The translations under genes were made by a program, and so were the position numbers. A stretch of DNA of 64,000 nt from an uncultured Negativicutes bacterium (GTDB lineage Bacteria; Bacillota; Negativicutes; Veillonellales; Megasphaeraceae), in the NCBI GenBank assembly GCA_900752195.1, contig CAADUJ010000013.1, positions 1-64,000 of the forward strand, written 5' to 3'. Positions 42,065-50,141 of this stretch are shown one piece after another (position 1 is the first letter of the stretch; every line of letters begins with the position of its first letter). The notes beneath the pieces were generated by a model. The model saw only the letters and a program-made list of their open reading frames with translations, did no database searches and was not told the DNA's origin.

Positions 42065-42295
42065 TTAGTCTGCTGTATACGGAAGCAGAGCAATAGCTCT
42101 GGCACGTTTAATTGCAACAGTAAGTTTACGCTGATGTTTAGCGCAAACGCCGGAAATACGGCGCGGCAAGATCTTACCGCGTTCTGTTGTGAAACGGCGG
42201 AGCTTTGCAGTATCTTTGTAGTCGATCTGATCTACATGATCAACACAGAAGCTGCATACTTTTCTTCTCGGTTTTCTCGAGCGATCTCTTCTCAT
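42065..42295 (-). CDS. rpsR: Small ribosomal subunit protein bS18
   Basis: 76 residues, full length. It binds next to bS6 in the 30S platform. Conserved KYKDTAKLRRF-type core (here DYKDTAKLRRFTTERGKILPRR) and C-terminal KRARAIALLPY. Three cysteines (KVCSFC and GVCAKH) mark the zinc-binding C+ form. Last gene of rpsF-ssb-rpsR. Confidence 0.97.
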   Translation of the reverse strand: MRRDRSRKPRRKVCSFCVDHVDQIDYKDTAKLRRFTTERGKILPRRISGVCAKHQRKLTVAIKRARAIALLPYTAD

Positions 42296-42339
42296 TATGA
42301 ATCCTCCCTTTGAATTTGGTTCAGGGATATACGGACAGA

Positions 42340-42789
42340 TTAGAATGGAATGTCATCCTGTTTCACTTCATCGCCAAGGCTGTCAAAATCGCCGCCCATA
42401 CTATTGGACGACGCAGCTTTAGGCTGGCTGTAATTGCCCTGAGACGAACTGCCATTGCGGTGTTCCGAGCTCATCGACAAGGAAATGAAGTTCGATACGA
42501 CTTCCGTCACATATCGTTTCTGACCATCGTTGCCTTCGTACGAACGAGTGCTAAAACGGCCTTCAACGAATACGCGGCTGCCTTTACTAAGCGAATCTCC
42601 ACAAAATTCTGCCAAGTTTCCCCATGCAACACAAGGAACAAAATCAGTATACTCCCGTGGTTCAGAAGAACCAGCCGGAATGAATGTAGTTGAGCAAGCT
42701 ACAGTAAATCTGGCTACGGCTTTGCCCGTCTTCGTAAACCGAATGTCCGGATCTCGTGCCAGATTGCCCAATAACTGTACTGAGTTCAT
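42340..42789 (-). CDS. ssb: Single-stranded DNA-binding protein
   Basis: 149 residues. An OB-fold domain covers residues 1-105 (MNSVQLLGNLARDPDIRFTKTG..., GNLAEFC, GSRVFVEGRFSTRSY), followed by a flexible Ser/Gly-rich linker and the acidic protein-docking tip DDIPF. It coats single-stranded DNA during replication and repair. It stands between rpsF and rpsR, the common bacterial arrangement. Confidence 0.97.
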   Translation of the reverse strand: MNSVQLLGNLARDPDIRFTKTGKAVARFTVACSTTFIPAGSSEPREYTDFVPCVAWGNLAEFCGDSLSKGSRVFVEGRFSTRSYEGNDGQKRYVTEVVSNFISLSMSSEHRNGSSSQGNYSQPKAASSNSMGGDFDSLGDEVKQDDIPF

Positions 42790-42804
42790 ACCATGCGCCT
42801 CCGA

Positions 42805-43089
42805 TTAGTCTTCAACTTTAACGATCAGATGTTTCAGAATGTTGTCCTGGATTTTCATGACACGGTCGATTTCCTTGATGATTTCAGGTTCAGCTTCAAA
42901 GGAAACGAGAACGTAGTTGCCATCAGCCTGTTTTTTTACAGGATATGCAAGATGACGTTTACCCCAACGATCAACCTTCGTTACATTGCCGTTGTTCTTT
43001 TTAATCAGATTCGACACAAATTCAGCGATAGGATCGACTTCAGCGTCTTCCAACGGTTTTGCAATAAACATGACTTCGTACTTATTCAC
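42805..43089 (-). CDS. rpsF: Small ribosomal subunit protein bS6
   Basis: 94 residues from a GTG at 43089, eight codons inside the longest frame; GGAGGTGATTTC precedes it and the protein then begins (M)NKYEVMFIAKP as bS6 does. Conserved RWGKRHLAYPVKK and LVSFEAEPEIIKE blocks. It binds bS18 on 16S rRNA. First gene of rpsF-ssb-rpsR, with a consensus promoter and a leader of about 70 bases. Confidence 0.95.
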   Translation of the reverse strand: MNKYEVMFIAKPLEDAEVDPIAEFVSNLIKKNNGNVTKVDRWGKRHLAYPVKKQADGNYVLVSFEAEPEIIKEIDRVMKIQDNILKHLIVKVED

Positions 43090-43116
43090 GAAATCACCTC
43101 CTCTTCTGGACATATG

Positions 43117-43147
43117 GCCCTTCTTTTCAAAAGGGCAAGGGTTTGCC
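43117..43147 (-). promoter_or_regulatory. rpsF leader with two mutually exclusive hairpins
   Basis: In the mRNA, GGCAA/TTGCC (43147-43143 with 43138-43134) and GCCCTT/AAGGGC (43136-43131 with 43122-43117) overlap and cannot form together. Many rpsF leaders bind the S6:S18 complex; here the known CCG-containing motif was not recognised, so feedback control is only a possibility. Confidence 0.35.
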
Positions 43148-43167
43148 TGATGAAATCAAGCTTTTAC

Positions 43168-43196
43168 ATTGTACCACATATCAACGCTATTTTCAA
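43168..43196 (-). promoter_or_regulatory. Promoter of rpsF-ssb-rpsR
   Basis: TTGAAA (43196-43191), 17-bp spacer, TACAAT (43173-43168) with a TGTGG extension, minus strand. Confidence 0.75.
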
Positions 43197-43210
43197 TGGC
43201 TGTACATATA

Positions 43211-43245
43211 AGAAGTTGGGAAAAGGAAGGCTTTTCCCAACTTCT
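43211..43245 (-). terminator. Hairpin after purL
   Basis: AGAAGTTGGGAAAAG (43211-43225) and CTTTTCCCAACTTCT (43231-43245) form a perfect 15-bp stem 29 bp past the purL stop. The T-run is weak on the purL strand. Confidence 0.6.
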
Positions 43246-43273
43246 TTTCGAGATATGCAGACTCTATGCAGTA

Positions 43274-46200
43274 TTACTTGAAATATGCAACGCCTGCTTC
43301 AAAGATTGGCTGTGCTTTATTGCCCTTGATATTTTTAAAAATATCCTTGCCACTAAAGCGTTCGGTATGGGCCATTTTTCCTAAGACACGGCCATCAGGG
43401 CTCGTAATACCTTCTACAGCCATAATGGACTGGTTCGGGTTGTATTCACTATCGTTGGAAGGAGCACCCGAGAGGTCGACGTACTGCGTTGCAATCTGGC
43501 CTTTTGCAGCGAGGTCGCGAATTTGATCGACTGTTGCAACGAAGCGGCCTTCGCCGTGAGAAATGGCGATGGTATGTACGTCACCGGCCTTGACGTTGCT
43601 GAACCACGGGCTCATGACAGATACGACGCGGGTATTGACCATCCGCGACAAATGGCGACCAATGGTGTTATAGGTCAGTGTCGGACTGTCCGGACGCAAA
43701 GGCTGAACCTGACCATACGGCAAAAGTCCCAGCTTAATGAGGGCCTGAAAGCCATTGCAAATACCAAGGGCAAGACCGTCACGTTTATAGAGAAGGTCAT
43801 TGAGTGCGTCCTTCAACGCCGGGCTGCGGAAGAGCGTGGCAATGAATTTGCCGGAACCTTCCGGTTCATCGCCTGCACTGAATCCGCCAGGGAACATGAT
43901 GATCTGTGCGTTAGCAATACGTTTTGCCATTTCATCGATCGATTCGGCTAATGCGTTAGGCGATTCATTGCGAAGGACCATGATATCCGTCGTCGCACCA
44001 GCCCGTTCGAAGGCGGCTGCCGAGTCGTATTCACAGTTCGTTCCCGGGCAAACGGGAATAAATACGTGCGGCTTGCCAAACGATGTGCTCCGTTTCGGAC
44101 CATATGTCGTATAAAGGGGCAATGACGGATCCTGTCTAGCACTTTCGCTCTTAATCGGGAATACCGTAGACAACGGTTCTTCCCAGGCAGACTGCAAGTC
44201 CCTGAGAGCCATCGTAACACCGCAGGCTTTGATAGTTCCGTCATCTGTCGTCGTTGCGACGATGTGGACGTTCGTATCTGTAGCCCATTCCGCAGCCGTT
44301 TCGCTGTCCGTTTCAACCAGGATAGAACCATACCGCAAATCAAAGAGGTCCTGTGCCGATACACTGTCATTGATAGCAAGGCCGATGTCATTACCAAAGG
44401 CCATCTGCGATAAGGCAGCCGCCATACCGCCCTGACCAACGGCGTGCATAGCTTTTACCTTGCCTTTGAGAACACCTTCATGAAGGACATCACAGTGGTC
44501 TTTAAACACAGTGAAATCAAGTACATCTTCTGTATCGCGCGGTACGTCGAAGAGGAGGACCGTATCGCCAGCAGCCTTGAGTTCAGGAGAAACGATGTGA
44601 TCTGTCGTTTCCGTGACGATAGCAAACGATACGAGTGTCGGCGGAACCGTCAGATTTTCAAAGGTACCGCTCATGCTATCTTTGCCGCCAATAGCAGCTA
44701 CTTGTAATTCTTTCTGTGCCACATAGGCGCCAAGAAGGGCGCTTACAGGCTGACCCCAGGCGTTTTCATTCGTTCCGAGGCTCTGGAAGAATTCCTGCAT
44801 CGTCAAGTATACATTCCTGCGGTCACCGCCAAGGGCCACGAGTTTTGCCACTGACTGGACGACGGCGTAGAGCGCACCGTGGAAAGGACTCCAGACGGCA
44901 AGGTCCGGATCGTAGCCATGCGTAAAGATGCTGGCCGTCTTCGTCTTGCTTCCCGGGACAGGCAGCTTGGCAACCATACCTTCTACAGGCGTCTTCTGGT
45001 ATTTTCCGCCAAAAGGCATAAGGACCGTGCGAGAGCCGATCGTGCTGTCAAACCGTTCTGCCAGCCCCTGTTCTGATGCAATGTTCAACGTCCCTAATGT
45101 ATCCATAAAAGCTTTCCTTACATCCGTCACAGCTGGTGCCTTAAAGAAATCTTTCTGTTCCGGTGCTTGTACAAAGGCCTTGCGATGCTGCGTAACACCA
45201 TTGGTATCGAGGAAGGCCCGCGTAATGTTAACGACATTTTGTCCCCGCCAGTGCATGACGAGTCGCCGTGTATCTGTCGCAACGGCAACGATAGTCGCTT
45301 CCAGATTTTCTTCTGCTGCATACGCCATGAATTCATCGACATGTTCCGGTGCCACGACGACAGCCATTCGTTCCTGTGATTCGGAAATAGCCAGTTCCGT
45401 TCCGTCTAATCCTTCATATTTCTTTGGAACCTTATCGAGGTTAATATCGAGACCATCTGTCAATTCGCCGATGGCGACAGAAACGCCGCCAGCCCCAAAG
45501 TCATTGCACCGTTTGATAAGTACTGTTACTTCATGACGGCGGAAGAGACGCTGGATTTTCCGTTCTGTCAGCGCATTGCCCTTCTGGACTTCAGCGCCGC
45601 ATGTTTCCAGTGAGGTAACTGTATGCTTTTTCGAGGAACCGGTCGCACCGCCCATGCCGTCGCGACCAGTTTTGCCGCCGAGGAGAATGATGATATCGCC
45701 AGGAACAGGTGCTTCGCGGATGACATTGTTCCGCGGAGCTGCACCGAGAACGGCACCAATTTCCATGCGCTTTGCCAGAAAGCCCTGATGATAGTATTCC
45801 TTGACTTCGCCCGTTGCAAGTCCAATCTGGTTGCCATAGGAGCTATATCCCTTGGCAGCACCTGTCGTCAGCGTCCGCTGTGGCAGCTTGCCTTCTAATG
45901 TGTCCTTAATGGCCTGGCGAGGGTCACCGGCACCGGTGACGCGCATAGCTTGGTACACGTAGGATCGGCCACTCAACGGATCGCGGATACAGCCGCCAAG
46001 ACACGTAGCTGCACCGCCGAAAGGTTCGATTTCTGTCGGGTGATTATGTGTTTCATTCTTAAAGAGGAGGAGCCATTCTTCTTCAACGCCATCGACGTCT
46101 ACGGGAACGATAATCGTACAAGCGTTAATTTCTTCTGATTCATCGAGGTTTTGTAACTTGCCCTGCGCCTTTAATTCTTTTACAGCAATCGTCGCCATAT

Positions 46201-47017
46201 CCATCAAAGTCTGTGGCTTATTCCGCTTTAACGCTTCCCGCGTCGTCTTATACGCTTCATAAGCCCGTTGGACTGGACCATTATATACACCATCTTCAAA
46301 GGAGATTTCCGAAAGTTCGGTCATGAATGTCGTGTGACGGCAGTGATCGGACCAGTATGTATCGATAACGCGGATTTCTGTGATCGTAGGATTTCTCTTT
46401 TCTTCGTCTTTAAAATAAGCCTGACAGAACTTCAAATCATCAAAACTCATGGCAAGGCCCATGTGGACTGACAGTTCCTTGAGGTCATCATCACTCATGG
46501 CCATAAAACCGTCGATGACAGGTACATCTTCAGGCTGTTCCCAGGCCAGTTCCAGACTTTGTGCCGCATCTAGAGAGGCTTCTCTAGCTTCGACGGGATT
46601 GATGAGATAGTGCTTGATGGCAGCCATATCCGCATCGGAAAGGGTACCGGAAAGGACGAATATCGTCGCTGTCCGGACAGCACTGTCATTTGCCATCGTC
46701 AGCATCTGCAGGCACTGTACAGCCGAATCGGCACGCTGATCGTATTGGCCAGGAAGATATTCCATAGCTAGAACGGTATCGCCTTTTGCTACGGGCAATT
46801 CGTCATAAATAGCATCCACCGGTGGTTCAGAAAAAATCATCGTCTTCGCCTGGGCAAAGGCCTGATCATCTAAGCCGCCTACGTCATAACGGTTGAAGAT
46901 TTTTACATCAGTAAGACCTGAAATCAACAGGTTTTCCTTCAAATCACTGAGAATACGCTTTGCATCTTGCGCAAAGGGAGCCTTTTTCGTTACATACAAA
47001 CGCCGAATGGACTGCAT
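43274..47017 (-). CDS. purL: Phosphoribosylformylglycinamidine synthase, large single-chain type
   Basis: 1247 residues, the fused PurL form containing the PurS-like N-terminus, two AIRS-type halves and a C-terminal glutaminase. It converts FGAR, glutamine and ATP to FGAM in purine synthesis. Seen: DTYWSDHCRHTTF (about 220), the ATP-binding NETHNHPTEIEPFGGAAT, GGKTGRDGMGGATGSS, and in the amidotransferase CPGTNCEYD and the nucleophile Cys in LGICNGFQALIKLG. Start supported by AAGGAGG. It is divergent from xpt, so purine synthesis and salvage share a control region; the other pur genes are elsewhere. Confidence 0.96.
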   Translation of the reverse strand: MQSIRRLYVTKKAPFAQDAKRILSDLKENLLISGLTDVKIFNRYDVGGLDDQAFAQAKTMIFSEPPVDAIYDELPVAKGDTVLAMEYLPGQYDQRADSAVQCLQMLTMANDSAVRTATIFVLSGTLSDADMAAIKHYLINPVEAREASLDAAQSLELAWEQPEDVPVIDGFMAMSDDDLKELSVHMGLAMSFDDLKFCQAYFKDEEKRNPTITEIRVIDTYWSDHCRHTTFMTELSEISFEDGVYNGPVQRAYEAYKTTREALKRNKPQTLMDMATIAVKELKAQGKLQNLDESEEINACTIIVPVDVDGVEEEWLLLFKNETHNHPTEIEPFGGAATCLGGCIRDPLSGRSYVYQAMRVTGAGDPRQAIKDTLEGKLPQRTLTTGAAKGYSSYGNQIGLATGEVKEYYHQGFLAKRMEIGAVLGAAPRNNVIREAPVPGDIIILLGGKTGRDGMGGATGSSKKHTVTSLETCGAEVQKGNALTERKIQRLFRRHEVTVLIKRCNDFGAGGVSVAIGELTDGLDINLDKVPKKYEGLDGTELAISESQERMAVVVAPEHVDEFMAYAAEENLEATIVAVATDTRRLVMHWRGQNVVNITRAFLDTNGVTQHRKAFVQAPEQKDFFKAPAVTDVRKAFMDTLGTLNIASEQGLAERFDSTIGSRTVLMPFGGKYQKTPVEGMVAKLPVPGSKTKTASIFTHGYDPDLAVWSPFHGALYAVVQSVAKLVALGGDRRNVYLTMQEFFQSLGTNENAWGQPVSALLGAYVAQKELQVAAIGGKDSMSGTFENLTVPPTLVSFAIVTETTDHIVSPELKAAGDTVLLFDVPRDTEDVLDFTVFKDHCDVLHEGVLKGKVKAMHAVGQGGMAAALSQMAFGNDIGLAINDSVSAQDLFDLRYGSILVETDSETAAEWATDTNVHIVATTTDDGTIKACGVTMALRDLQSAWEEPLSTVFPIKSESARQDPSLPLYTTYGPKRSTSFGKPHVFIPVCPGTNCEYDSAAAFERAGATTDIMVLRNESPNALAESIDEMAKRIANAQIIMFPGGFSAGDEPEGSGKFIATLFRSPALKDALNDLLYKRDGLALGICNGFQALIKLGLLPYGQVQPLRPDSPTLTYNTIGRHLSRMVNTRVVSVMSPWFSNVKAGDVHTIAISHGEGRFVATVDQIRDLAAKGQIATQYVDLSGAPSNDSEYNPNQSIMAVEGITSPDGRVLGKMAHTERFSGKDIFKNIKGNKAQPIFEAGVAYFK

Positions 47018-47042
47018 TCAATGAACCTCCTTAAAAGACATA

Positions 47043-47054
47043 TAACTATAGTTA
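47043..47054. promoter_or_regulatory. Palindrome in the purL leader
   Basis: TAACTATAGTTA is a perfect 12-bp palindrome about 25 bp before the purL start. Possible operator; no PurR assignment can be made. Confidence 0.3.
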
Positions 47055-47122
47055 CGCCTTAAGTATAAACGTTTTGAAAGTAAAATAAAACCCCTGATTG
47101 CCGTATTATTCCATTCTTTCAA

Positions 47123-47151
47123 TTGACTTCGTTATCCATTCGTATTAGACT
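47123..47151 (+). promoter_or_regulatory. Promoter of xpt
   Basis: TTGACT (47123-47128), 17-bp spacer, TAGACT (47146-47151). The spacer holds two TTCGT motifs 11 bp apart that could bind a regulator. No purine riboswitch is present. Confidence 0.5.
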
Positions 47152-47192
47152 ATAGGAATAATATCCAGGTGAAAATAGTAGGAGGCATCGTA

Positions 47193-47768
47193 ATGGAAGA
47201 ATTGAAACGTCGTATTCTTCAAGACGGTTTGATTATCGATAATCGTATCCTTAAGGTAGACAATTTTCTAAATCAACAAATTGACGCAAATCTCATCATC
47301 AATATAGGCAAGGAATTTGCCCGCATTTTTTCTGACTGCCCTATCGACCGCATCGTCACGATTGAATCATCAGGTATTGCCATCGGCCTTGTCACAGCAG
47401 CTGCTATGGGCAATATTCCCGTCGTCTTTGCACGCAAGAAACGCTCTATCCTCATGCGAGATGCCGTCTATGCATCAGAAGTGTACTCCTACACAAAAGA
47501 AGAAACCTATACGGCAAGCATCAGCAAAACCTATCTCCACGAAGGCGAAAACGTACTCATCGTCGATGATTTCCTTGCCAGTGGCGCTGCTGCCCTCGGC
47601 CTGGCGGACATCGTAAAGCAGGCAGGTTGCCATATTGCAGGCATCGGCATTGTCATCGAAAAATCCTTCCAGCCTGGACGAAGCCGACTCGAAGCAGCAG
47701 GATACCGCGTCGAATCGTTAGCGCGGATTGCGGAATTTCGAGATAATAAACCCATCTTCAAAGACTAA
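47193..47768 (+). CDS. xpt: Xanthine phosphoribosyltransferase
   Basis: 191 residues from the ATG at 47193 (AGGAGG seven bases upstream; a longer frame starts inside the untranslated region). PRTase fold with TIESSGIAIGL near residues 50-60 and the PRPP motif VLIVDDFLASGAA (about 125-137). It salvages xanthine to XMP. It is divergent from purL and followed 26 bp later by an uncharacterised gene that may be cotranscribed. Confidence 0.93.
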   Translation: MEELKRRILQDGLIIDNRILKVDNFLNQQIDANLIINIGKEFARIFSDCPIDRIVTIESSGIAIGLVTAAAMGNIPVVFARKKRSILMRDAVYASEVYSYTKEETYTASISKTYLHEGENVLIVDDFLASGAAALGLADIVKQAGCHIAGIGIVIEKSFQPGRSRLEAAGYRVESLARIAEFRDNKPIFKD

Positions 47769-47794
47769 TACACCGTTCATGCGAGGAGACTGCT

Positions 47795-48406
47795 ATGAGA
47801 ACGCAATTCTTTGATGGCTTTGACTTTGCTCATTTTAAATATAGTATCGTCGCCATTGAACATATGGATGAATTCTTTAAAATAGAAACGTATGGCATCC
47901 ATCCCGTCATTTATGATGAATCGTGCTTACGAGGATATTCGTGTATCTTCGGTATTTCTGACAGCCGCCATCTTATATTGCGAAAGCTCTTTACAAATAC
48001 GAATGGCCGTCCTGCACCTGCCATCGATGGAATCGAACCCGTTCCGTTCCATTCACCGGCTGGCGATCTGCGTTACGATCTGGAGCACATCATCCCCTAC
48101 ACGGGCTCCATACTTATCGCCAATGGTTTCATCGACAAATACTTCGTACCTTTTGGCTTTCAGGTTCCCCATGCCTTTGAAAAAGTCTTTGAACTCACCT
48201 TCCACGATGGCCTCTTCGTCAACGTAAAAGACCGCTCTGACGATGCTAAACGACTGCGCCAGGAATACGAAGAGCCGTTACCGACGACGAAACGGATGAA
48301 ACTTCGCGTTGCCCACTGGCTCAACAAACACGAAGAATACGGCTTTGACGATGAACTTCTCGAACAATATATGGATTTGAGCTATGATACAAAGTACCTG
48401 TTTTAA
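47795..48406 (+). CDS. Conserved-looking protein of unknown function
   Basis: 203 residues, soluble, no signal peptide or membrane helix. Good start (GAGGAG seven bases upstream) and normal codon use. It is rich in Phe, Tyr, His and Asp; HSPAGDLRYDLEHIIPYTGS and LTFHDGLFVNVKDRSDDAKRLRQEYEEPLP look like structured segments, but no family is recognised. It lies 26 bp after xpt on the same strand, so a link to purine salvage is possible. Confidence 0.75.
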   Translation: MRTQFFDGFDFAHFKYSIVAIEHMDEFFKIETYGIHPVIYDESCLRGYSCIFGISDSRHLILRKLFTNTNGRPAPAIDGIEPVPFHSPAGDLRYDLEHIIPYTGSILIANGFIDKYFVPFGFQVPHAFEKVFELTFHDGLFVNVKDRSDDAKRLRQEYEEPLPTTKRMKLRVAHWLNKHEEYGFDDELLEQYMDLSYDTKYLF

Positions 48407-48467
48407 GCCATATAAAAGGGGCTGTAAACGAAGGATAAACCTGGTTTACAGCCCTTTTTATATGGCT
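48406..48467. terminator. Bidirectional terminator with 24-bp stem
   Basis: 48406-48429 pairs with 48444-48467 (one G-U pair), 14-base loop, followed by TTTTTC on the plus strand. It serves the 47795 gene and pepD. The stop codon of the former lies within the start of the stem. Confidence 0.85.
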
Positions 48468-48472
48468 TTTTC

Positions 48473-49924
48473 TTATTTTTTTAAAGCCACGAGTGTGCAA
48501 GCAATGGCTTTGGCAATTTGTGCCGCCGTCTGTAAATCGACAGTTTCTTCAGGACTATGGATATCGAAAGTCGAAGGACCGATGGATACGATATCGAGTT
48601 CAGGATTCATAGCGTAGAAATAGCCTGTTTCCAGACCGCCATGAATGGCTTCTATCTTAGGTGTAAAGCCTAGTTTCTTTTTGTAGATTTCCACCATCGT
48701 AGGGGCAAGGACGCTCTTGGGATTTTCCGTCCATGCCGGAGACTGATTCCCCATTGTCAGAGAAAAACCTGTGACTTCCGCAAAAATAGGAAGGGTATTT
48801 TTCAGCTCATTCAACCGTGCATCGGAAGAGGACCGCGGGAAATATTCAAAGGAAACACCTTGAGCCGTCGTTTCGATGATACCAATATTCGACGACAAGT
48901 CAGGCAATTTCGGGAAACGCTGGTTCATGGCAAACACGCCGAAGTGAAGCAGATTAAGGAGTTGTACGACAGCACGGCTATCAGCAGCAGAGAACGTCTT
49001 TTCCGGTACAGCCGTGTCCGTTGCCGTAAGGGACAGTGTCTTTTCTACAGCGCCATATATGCTCTGGAAATCACTCTGTGCCGTATTGATGACGGCTTTT
49101 GCCTTAGCCACATCACCGTTTGCCAATACAATCGTTGCCGATGCAGAAGAGGGAATGGCGTTGGCGGCGACACCACCAGTAATACATGCCAAATCGAAGG
49201 CGATTCCATCGAGATGGAGCCGCTGTAACGTCGATGCGACAGCCTTGATGGCATTGCATTTGCCATTATTGATGGTTTCACCAGAATGACCGCCGAGAAG
49301 GCCTTCTACAGTAATCGTCAAGGCACTGTCAAAGGCAGGAGCCTGCCAGGAAACAGTCCTATCAAAATGGGTGTGAACGCTGCCAGCAGAAGCCATACAA
49401 ATCGTATCAACAGCTTCAGAATCACAATTGATGATATAGGTAACATCCTGCATGTATTTCGGGTCTAAATGGGTGGCCCCGGTCATGCTGACTTCTTCAT
49501 CAACTGTAAAGATGAGTCGAAGGGGACCGTGGTCAATGTGTTGTTCCAACAGAAACAGAGAAATGGCAATGGCCATGCCATCATCAGCTCCGAGACTCGT
49601 TCCATCGGCCCCAAGAATATTCCCGTTCCGCTTCAAGATGATTTCATCTTTTAAGGGATCGAAGTCCCGACCCGGTTTTGCTACACAGACCATATCCATA
49701 TGGCCCTGGATAACCGTGCGCGGTACCGATTCAAATCCTTTTGTTGCCGCAAAATCAGCAATGACATTATGGACGTCATCCTGTACGATTGATTCCGCCC
49801 CCAGTTCACGCAGGCGGCTGACGATGTAATCACTTACTTCCTTTTCATGGCCGGATTTGCGGGGATGCTTAGCAAGGCCGGCAAATTCTTTCAATATACC
49901 TTCTATCATTTGAGTTTCTTCCAC
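48473..49924 (-). CDS. pepD: Aminoacyl-histidine dipeptidase (M20, PepD type)
   Basis: 483 residues from the GTG at 49924 (AAGGAGG seven bases upstream), beginning VEETQMIEGILKEFAGLAKHPRKSGHE. Metal and catalytic motifs of PepD: QGHMDMVC (first zinc His), LGADDGM (bridging Asp), TVDEEVSMTGA (catalytic Glu pair), INCDSE and, near the end, AIHGGLETG with the last His. It cleaves carnosine-like and other dipeptides in the cytoplasm. Single gene, convergent with the unknown gene, divergent from the OPT transporter, consistent with peptide use. Confidence 0.92.
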   Translation of the reverse strand: MEETQMIEGILKEFAGLAKHPRKSGHEKEVSDYIVSRLRELGAESIVQDDVHNVIADFAATKGFESVPRTVIQGHMDMVCVAKPGRDFDPLKDEIILKRNGNILGADGTSLGADDGMAIAISLFLLEQHIDHGPLRLIFTVDEEVSMTGATHLDPKYMQDVTYIINCDSEAVDTICMASAGSVHTHFDRTVSWQAPAFDSALTITVEGLLGGHSGETINNGKCNAIKAVASTLQRLHLDGIAFDLACITGGVAANAIPSSASATIVLANGDVAKAKAVINTAQSDFQSIYGAVEKTLSLTATDTAVPEKTFSAADSRAVVQLLNLLHFGVFAMNQRFPKLPDLSSNIGIIETTAQGVSFEYFPRSSSDARLNELKNTLPIFAEVTGFSLTMGNQSPAWTENPKSVLAPTMVEIYKKKLGFTPKIEAIHGGLETGYFYAMNPELDIVSIGPSTFDIHSPEETVDLQTAAQIAKAIACTLVALKK

Positions 49925-50028
49925 GTCTATTACCTCCTTAATAATATTAAATACATTATACCACGTTTTACCATGAATCCCTATTTGCATAATATTATTA
50001 TATTTATGAATTTTTAATCATTTAAATA

Positions 50029-50044
50029 TTGACGATATTGTCAA
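50029..50044. promoter_or_regulatory. Inverted repeat upstream of the OPT gene promoter
   Basis: TTGACGATATTGTCAA, a perfect 5-6-5 repeat, lies just upstream of the OPT promoter region (TGCTGTATAAT with the -10 at 50069-50074, weak -35). Possible regulator site. Confidence 0.35.
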
Positions 50045-50141
50045 CGTGACGGCCGATGTCATTTGCTGTATAATAGATGTAGTTAAGCCCTGCAGGCATA
50101 ACAAGTATTCATTTTATTAAAGCAGGAGGTTTGATTCTCTT

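Noticed and set aside
47060..47192. A purine riboswitch before xpt
   Set aside because: The conserved purine aptamer junction sequences are absent and the leader is too short.
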